Shown: piece by piece, positions 57,252 to 64,000 of the stretch
How the letters are laid out: each line of letters starts with the position of its first letter
How positions within the stretch are numbered: position 1 is the stretch's first letter
NCBI RefSeq assembly: GCF_016545825.1
Contig: NC_052614.1
Span: 7,272,559-7,336,558 of the forward strand
Direction of reading: 5' to 3'
Origin: Eucalyptus grandis
Taxonomy: Eukaryota; Streptophyta; Magnoliopsida; Myrtales; Myrtaceae
DNA: 64,000 bases
The notes under the pieces: generated by a model
Database searches by the model: none
The model's input: only the letters and a program-made list of their open reading frames with translations
What the model was told of the DNA's origin: nothing
Program-made: the position numbers and the translations under genes

Positions 57252-60000
57252 TAGGGGTGAGCGATTCCCGGTTCCTTACAGGTTCCAGGTGGAACCTGGA
57301 ACCTACCCTCGGGTACAGGTTCCTCATTTTTTGGAACCTGAAACCTACCCCGTCAAAATCAAGAACCTGAAACCTACCTTGTCACAGGTTCCAGGTCGAT
57401 TCCAGGTTCCAACAAGTTATTTTTTTTTTTTCATTTTCAGATTTGAACTATAACGAAGAAAAAAAGAGACAAACCAAAGCTTCTATGTCCATAAAAGAAC
57501 ATTAGACTATTAATTCAAAACCGAACAGCATTTTGTTGAGATTCAAAGGTAACATAGCTTTCAAAGAACGCATTGGTGTGATGAATGTGTAGTGACACGT
57601 ACTAGACTCATCCAAACTAACTAATAAGTAAACAGGTCGTGTATATGCATATAATCACATATGATGGCCATTGGCCTGTTCACCAGTAGCAATTTGTAGC
57701 GTTGTCCATCTTGACCAACGAGATGCACATAACAGAAACCAAAGACAAAAAAAAAAAAAAAAGAACCTCAATAAATTGCCACATAACAAGAAAATCCAAA
57801 GTTTAGGCCTCAAAAGCAACCATGGAAGATGAGTGAAATTACAAACAAACAGACAAATTGGACAGCCATGAAAAAAATTCTTACCATCTCTTTTGTGAAA
57901 ATCACCACCCTGCAAAAAGCAAAGAAAAAGAAAAATAACAAAAAATTAATGAAAAATCCAATGGTGAGAAAGATAATATTCAAAGAAATGTATGTGAAAT
58001 GTTAACCAAAGAAAAGATCAAAGGGTGGACAACATGGTAAGTACAACCTTAAAACTATATCATAAGAAAAGCAGTCGTGAGCATCAGCCCTGTATCCTAC
58101 AGCATAAAGAAAGGTAACTAACCAAAAGAACCTATTTAGCCTTACACAACCATAAAGGCCAAACTTTCTCTAGAACAAAGCTCTTACATGAACAAACAAA
58201 CATACCTAAGCCATAGAGCCTCTAATGATCCGATGGAAAAATGACCCCTTCAAGTGCAGTGGTCTCCTTGTCTTCTGGCCAATTCCCTTCTCTCCAGTAT
58301 AGAGTGTTCGGAAATTTTCTGCCGTCTTTGGAGCAACTTCAGGAAAAAGCTGTTGAACCGGATTCACAAGAAAGCCAATCAACAGATAAGGATTGTGAAG
58401 AATATGCAGCAAATTTCAAAAGAAATGCAACAACTGAGGGCATACAGATGTTAAAAAAATTTAAGATTCACATTCACAAATGAGTACCTCAAAAATAATT
58501 CTTTCAGCAGGGTCCCCATCAATGGAGACATCCATAAAGACCAAAAGATCCTTCTTCTTCATCATGACTCTAAAACAGCTCACAATCAAAGGACCTGATG
58601 GAATAGTAAAAAGCTGGAGTGACATTTCATAAGAGAAAAGATAATAGAAGACATGCCATTATCCTCTCAAGGGTTCGATACATTTACTGTACCAAAATCT
58701 TTTAGGTAAATAATGTGACTCAAACGCTTCTGTGTAACCAAACTGCATACTAGATATCAATCAAACATATCGTGTGAAGGACAAAAAATAACAGCATAAA
58801 AATCAAAAAAGATGTGCACAGATTGTTAATCAAGTCAGCTACCAATTTTTAAGTAGTTATGGCTCGATTACAGGATATAACATAAGCAACAAGGGCCCCT
58901 TCCCTAAAAAATGAAAATTCAGTACAAGACGAGCAAATCTGCTTGCTCATGACTTAAAAACACATCCCATCCTTTGATTTGAGGAAGGGGTAGGGGATCA
59001 ACAGCTCACCTCGTAGATGTGCTTCATCAAAAAACAAGTATAATCATATCGCATAAGTATCACAAATCCCATTAGATCTACTTGACACGAACTAGACAAG
59101 TTATGCCTCATCACAAAACAAAAATCACAGAGCAAAATGCAAATGGCGACCGCCAACCTGAAGAACCCAACTCAAGTGCCCATGAATCATAATCTCTAGG
59201 TTAAACCATCCAAATTAGCTTATCCTTACAAGCATATCGAGACAAAGACTTGGGAGGAGCGTCGTCGACTGGTGAGCAGCGTCAAGGGCCAACTGGGCCA
59301 GCGGTGTTGGGGGCGGCTGGCCGAGCGGCGTCGGGGGGGAGTAGCGTCGAGGGCGACCGAGCGAGCAGAGTTGGGGGCGGCTGTGCGAGTGGCGAGCGGC
59401 CTCCACCGAGGGATGAGCGGCGTCCACTGGTGGCATAGACGGCGAGCGGCTGAGTAGCGAGGCAAGCGAGGGGTGACGGCATCGAGGGAGCAGGAGGCAA
59501 GGGTGAGACGAGTGCGGGGTGACTGGCGTCCAACGGCATCCGGCGTCGGCGACGGGCAGAGGCAGAGAACGGGAGGGTCCGGTTCGGTTCTCCGATTCCC
59601 GATTCTACCCGGGAATCGTGGTCATCCCTTGCAAGAGGAAGGAAGGAAGAAGAAGAAGAAAAGAAAGAAGAAGAAGAAGAATGGGGGTTTCAGCCGAGAG
59701 GGGAAAGAGAAGAGAGAGAGAGAGGAAAAGAAAAAGTAGGGGTAGGGGGCAGGAAGTGACGTGAGGAGGAAAAAGAAGAGAAAAGAAAGATAGAGAAAAA
59801 AAAAAAAAAAGAAAGGGGAAGGAGGGAAAATCGAGGGGGAAATCACGTGGGGAAGGGGGAAAGGAGAGGTTTAGGGTTTTTCATTTTGAATTTGATCGGT
59901 TCCCAGAAAAAAGGAACCGGCCTCTTCGGAACCGGGAACCGAACCGGACCCTCCTTCGGTTTGGTTCCGGTTCCCGTTCTACCGGAACCATGCTCACCCC
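57252..60000 (-). mobile_element. Non-autonomous hAT element carrying captured exons (Pack-hAT 2)
   Basis: The plus-strand left end TAGGGGTGAGCG and right end TGCTCACCCC form the family's terminal repeat, flanked by tcgga at 57247-57251 and 60001-60005; an 8-bp duplication is not visible. Ends are packed with ggaaccgg/ggttccagg words. Compared with Pack-hAT 1 it is inverted: its leader (G-box CACGTG at 59844-59849, GA-rich tract 59640-59820, GC-rich part 59222-59620) is at the right, and cyclophilin exons follow on the minus strand. There is no transposase. It sits in the distal ANK-E promoter module, which resumes at 60001. Confidence 0.85.
57885..58565 (-). pseudogene. Captured exons of a cyclophilin (CYP63/CYP95-like peptidyl-prolyl isomerase)
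   Basis: Three exons are kept with splice borders. Exon 58565-58488 encodes MMKKKDLLVFMDVSIDGDP then AERIIFE. Exon 58349-58206 encodes [20 protein letters not shown], then KGIG, then the catalytic-core text [13 protein letters not shown]. Exon 57909-57885 encodes GGDFHKRDG. Cyclophilins isomerise prolyl bonds; the N-terminal MxKKKxxxVFMDVSIDG form is that of plant nuclear, SR-type multidomain cyclophilins. The codon closing the second exon is TAG where the family has Gln (MAQ|GGDF), and the rest of the gene is missing, so no isomerase can be made. The GT/AG introns show that genomic DNA was captured. Confidence 0.88.
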
Positions 60001-61249
60001 TCGGAAGTGCATTCACAATTAGTCTTCCTACCAAAATAGTCGGAAATGATTTAGACCCAGCAACAAAATAAAGCGTAATGAGTAATCTTGGTATAAATTT
60101 GATTGTCTATTTCTGTTCAAAACCAATTAACATTTGAAGGTATGATCAGCAAAAAGAAATGATCATAAATTGGAGAAGGAGAAGATAATCTACGAACAGC
60201 AAGATGACATCGGGATGTAGTAATTATCCATTTTTATCATAATTTTCTTCAATTAGTCAAAATTGTTAGTTGATTATTTTGTATTATTCCAGTATTAGTA
60301 ATAACTTCCTTTCATATTTTATAACTCGACAATGGAATTACTAAATAATCATTCTAGGGGTAATTTTCCTCAACTAGTCATAACTTGTCGTTCTTGTCCT
60401 TAATAATTACACCTCTGGCAATTGTAATTTGCCTAAAATCATCACGATCTCAATCCCATGTCCAATTAGTACTCTCCCTTTTGTGTAGTAATTGAGCTAA
60501 TACAATTTGAAACAAAAATTTCCTATCACATAGCAATAAACCATTGGGATAATAAGATACTTGAAATTGTCATAGGAGGCACAACTTATAATCAATTATT
60601 GACATTTATAATCGTAAATCAGTCGCAAGTTCGTGTAGATGGTAATGAGTTCTCTACTTTTATAGATAGTAAATTACCTCAAGTCATCGTAAGCTCAAAA
60701 GATCATAAGGATCATAATTTTTATTGAGAAATCTAAGCAACCTAAAGTTTACTTTCTATTTCCCTATTCTTAGTAAATCTACATAGATAATCCTTCAAAT
60801 TTGTAATCAATGGATCCTGTCCATAAGTAATAATCCTTTCGACTATCGTGATTTTCCGTAATTAATCGTAGAATTTGCACAAGAACAAACTTCCTTAATT
60901 ATCAATAAGTTACCACTTGAATATGTTTCCGTTACACTAAATAAAATTGATCCCATGGCTGAAATTTTTGGACTTTAAATCCTATAAGTCATTCTTTTTT
61001 TAAACTGCCACAAATCAAATCAAATAAGACAGCCATCCATTATACATCTAAACTCCATCTTTTCCATAAATTCAACAGGATTAAAACATTTATTGTTTTC
61101 TGGCACATACCATACTCTAATGCATCGGAGCTAAGTTGTCTAATTGGCACACTGAACAACGCATGCACTGTATAGCATCTCCTCTTTTATGGCCTTAGGT
61201 CTCAGGGCGCTTCTTCTGTAACAAACACATTTGCAACTATATAAAGCCA
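60001..61249. repeat. End of ANK-E distal module, then 3' module of ANK-F
   Basis: 60001-60180 continues the promoter module interrupted at 57251 (cattcacaattagtcttcc to agtaatcttggt). 60200-61249 is the AT-rich 3' module, closest to 49590-50560. There is no gene. Confidence 0.65.
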
Positions 61250-62843
61250 CTAAACCGTATGATCCTCTGGCCTGCGTTCTGTCGAGGCTTTGCGGACGAA
61301 TTCCAGAATCTTGCATACCAATTTCAGGATTAAACGAAGCGACACAGGAAAAAAAGAGCTATCTATCCAACCCATGCCAGCACCACAAGTCCAATTGCAC
61401 CAATGAACGTTTTCAGTTCGCTCGCTAGTGTGAAGACAAATACGGAGATGGCATAAGTTGCCGCTGCAAAGCTTATCGCAACCCACATAATCAGCATTGC
61501 AATCCTCATGGTGATCCAATGCCGCTTTAGAGGAAGACTACTCATCAAAAGCATAATGATACTAAGCGACGCAATGAAACTTATCATGTTATATGTTAAG
61601 AAATTCTTGCACGCGTTCAGGAACTTATCTGTCATTACAGATTCACCCGCAGTATATGCTGCAGTCTATTCATCACCCATGAAATCTCCTTCCCAAAGGC
61701 CGTGAGGTAGGGTAATGCTGGCTTGGAATGTCATCGTAGCTAGCAATGTCACTATCACCATTAGCGTCAAATTCCATATTGCCTTGTCACTTTCTCTTTT
61801 TTTCCTCACTTTCGGCGAATGCTGTGAAACCTCTGGAGTTCTTAATGTTTGGTTTAACTCCTTTATTAGTCAAGGAGAGCATGGTCTGTAGAGGAGTAAC
61901 ATCAAAATGTATCAATTGGGGTCAAATTTGATCTAGACAACACCATGTTACGTACTTTTCAGGATTAACTTTGCTACTAACGTTTTTCAGTCCTCTAGTC
62001 TTTGTGACTATTATTTGATGCCATCAGAAGGGATACTCGTCCCTTGATGAAACTCTTTTTGCTATCTCCGTTTTTATGTTCCTTCTGATCTAGATAAAAT
62101 AAGTATCAAAATTGTGTGAAGTGTAAAGTTGTAGTTTATTATATGGACCAACGACTTCCTTCTTTTTAAATATCAAAACATATAATGATTTACAAATGGG
62201 TATCTTTTAGCTTCCGAATATTTCTAGAATCACCTTTTTTTTATTGATAAGCTCACTGAATTTGACTAGTGCAGAGGCTTGGTTGTACAAACATACCTTA
62301 GTTTCTCTATTTGCAGTAGCCAAATGCAAAATCATGTAGTCATATCTGTCCCTTGAGTTGATGAACTGATCATCGCCCAAGATAACTATCAAAAGTTTCA
62401 AAGCTTCTAGTCTATTATGCATCACGCATAAATGCAGGATTGTCTGGCCATGTTCGACAACACTATGGGCTGCATTAGGTCTCACTCGGACCAAATATTC
62501 CAATATATCCACATGGCATTTCATGGTCACGAGAGGGTTTCTTTCGTATTTATTGAGGACAATACACATATCAAGGTTGACTCTTAACAAGCATGCCACG
62601 ATGTTAGGGGATCTTTTTGCTACTCGAGATGAAGAGGGAATCTTGCTCTCTTGCCAGCTCGGCCTTCTGAGTTAGGACCGGACCTCTTCCACGAAATCCA
62701 AGCGTCCAAGCGTGGTTGCAATGTGTAGAGGATGCTCGTTATGTTTTTGGTCATGATTCTATCAAGAAATAGTTTATCTTTTTGGGAGCAACTCAAGCTG
62801 GCACATTCCCTTTCACGGCAGCTACGTAGAGCTCGGACTCTAT
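61250..62843 (-). pseudogene. ANK-F: decayed BDA1-like ankyrin/PGG gene
   Basis: Exon 1 (62843-62298) and exon 2 (61885-61250) keep the family splice positions. The start codon is ATA (gactctatg on the plus strand). Exon 1 has several indels, and only the stretch reading PNAAHSVVEHGQTILHLCV to RLEALKLLIVILGDDQFIN is continuous. Exon 2 encodes membrane parts in two frames: NMISFIASLSIIMLLMSSLP and ITMRIAMLIMWVAISFAAAT (61363-61635), then LILKLVCKILEFVRKAS (61250-61519). The intron is short and lacks the MITE found in ANK-A and ANK-B. Confidence 0.9.
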
Positions 62844-63049
62844 GTTTGGATCTCTAAAAAGAGATTTTCAGAGTACTCTTTCCTCCATTTTGAAACTTGA
62901 ATAAATACCATCATAACCATGTCAGCTTAACGCTAGGCTTGACGGAGACCGAAAAATGATCGGCAGATCTTTCTCGTCAGCAAGTATTTGGCGCAATTCC
63001 AGCAAATGTCCTAGAATGTCAGAAAAGGTAATGATTCTTGGAGACTTAG
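62844..63049. promoter_or_regulatory. Remains of the ANK-F proximal promoter
   Basis: It begins tttggatctctaaaaagag and has gaataaataccatc at the TATA position (62899), then the family phrase aaaaatgatcggcagat. It is cut by a small element at 63050. Confidence 0.5.
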
Positions 63050-63585
63050 GCTTGTTTGTTTGTGTTTCTTTTTTTTTTAAAACATTTTTTCTGTATTTTT
63101 GTTCTTTTGTTCCCAAGAACAAAAAAGAAACAGAAATAAGAAACAACGAATTTGTGTTTCTTATTTCTGAAACACATTTGAGGAACACTTTTATATTTTC
63201 TTCTTATTTTCTTTCTTCTTTCTTTCGCCGGTCGCCGGCCTCGACCATGGCCGGTGACCGGCCGACGAGGGCCGGCGGCCTCGCCCGCCCACGGCGAGGC
63301 TCGCGGCCCCGCGAGGGCGAGCCTCGCCCGGCTACGGCGAGGCTCGACCTCGCCACGACGGCCAAAAGAAAAAGGAAAAGAAAAAAGAAAAAAAAAGGAA
63401 AAAATAGAAATAAAAGAAATAAAAAATTATACAAATTTACCAAACGTGTTTCGTTTATTTTTTATTCCCTAACAAGTTTACCAAACGCGTTTTTTGTTCA
63501 AAAAATTGTTCCCGAACAGAAATATATATATATATTTTTATTTCTGTTCTAACAATTTTTAAACGGAAACGCAAACAAACGCACC
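63050..63585. mobile_element. MITE-like element with GC-rich core
   Basis: The left end gcttgtttgtttgtgtttc and, inverted, right end ggtgcgtttgtttgcgtttc form terminal repeats. cttag at 63045-63049 is repeated at 63586-63590. The core (63225-63365) is made of gaggctcg/ctcgccc words; pyrimidine and purine tracts flank it. ORFs across it (for example 62956-63552) are composition artefacts. Confidence 0.7.
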
Positions 63586-64000
63586 CTTAGCGTGGGTATG
63601 TGAGGATTCGGCTGTCGGCCATTTTCTGCCGAATCTCGTCTTGTCTCCATTGGTCCTATACAGGTCGAGTTCGCACAAGTAAGATGTCCCGTTGGAGCCA
63701 TGACGTCCTTGATGATGTAAAGCAGCCATGCTCTATTCATGCAAATTGTAATGAATTACTTTGAAAGGACATTAATTTCATCGGTATGGGAATTATAATT
63801 TTTGCACTAACGCACGCTCAATCGTAATGAGCCGTAACTAGGCACTTCAGAAAAATTATTCTGCCATATGGGTGTGTTAGGACAGAAACAAATGAGCACT
63901 AGTATCATTGGCACATTATGAATCGGCCTTCTCAGTATGGTAATTCCAAGTGATTTTGAGCTTGCCAATAGTTTAAGCTCAATATGGAGGCTATGCCTCC
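63586..64000. repeat. Upstream modules of ANK-F, cut by the window edge
   Basis: ggattcggctgtcggccatt to ccatgacgtcctt and the block ending aagctcaatatggaggct match 54060-54480 and 41960-42230. No gene is seen. Confidence 0.65.

Noticed and set aside
59226..59764. Overlapping ORFs on both strands at the right end of Pack-hAT 2
   Set aside because: They come from gcg/gaa-rich repeats of the element leader; no domain and no agreement with Pack-hAT 1.
62956..63552. 198-codon plus-strand ORF
   Set aside because: It spans ANK-F promoter remains and a MITE core, with poly-Lys and Arg/Pro low complexity.

Overview
This is nuclear DNA of a flowering plant. It shows two-exon plant ankyrin/PGG membrane-protein genes, a class II cytosolic small heat-shock protein, a Ty1-copia retrotransposon primed by initiator tRNA-Met, a 5S-rRNA-bearing TRIM of the Cassandra type, and gene-capturing hAT elements. 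Overall style suggests a woody eudicot, possibly Myrtaceae such as Eucalyptus; the species is a guess.

Layout. 1-6075: tandem satellite of twelve ~490-560 bp monomers in a four-monomer higher-order repeat. The monomer contains the start-codon region and promoter of the ankyrin genes found further right. 8104-10206: a hAT-type element with an exact 8-bp target duplication that has captured exons of a RadA-like gene. 11514-11978: an intact class II sHSP gene (minus strand). 12181-20159: a duplication unit ending in the intact BDA1-like ankyrin/PGG gene ANK-A (16180-18255). 20160 to about 42990: a second copy of that unit, swollen by a hAT element (21598-22657), a solo LTR with an oppositely oriented solo LTR nested in it (22725-28607) and a decayed copia element (29520-36605). 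It carries pseudogene ANK-B and fragment ANK-C. 43000-48000: remnants with fragment ANK-D. 48370-60180: the unit of intact gene ANK-E (50590-53340), with a Cassandra-like relic, a LINE 3' end and a second hAT element that captured cyclophilin exons (57252-60000). 60190-64000: pseudogene ANK-F and its upstream region.

Only three genes look functional: the sHSP, ANK-A and ANK-E. All ankyrin loci lie on the minus strand and share a 3' module, two exons split at the same codon, a proximal promoter and distal promoter modules. The window is therefore a birth-and-death cluster of a membrane ankyrin family (relatives act in immunity), continually remodelled by transposons. The two most unusual features are a satellite built from this family's own promoter and two related hAT elements that each hold exons of a different host gene, in the same orientation behind a shared element-derived leader.
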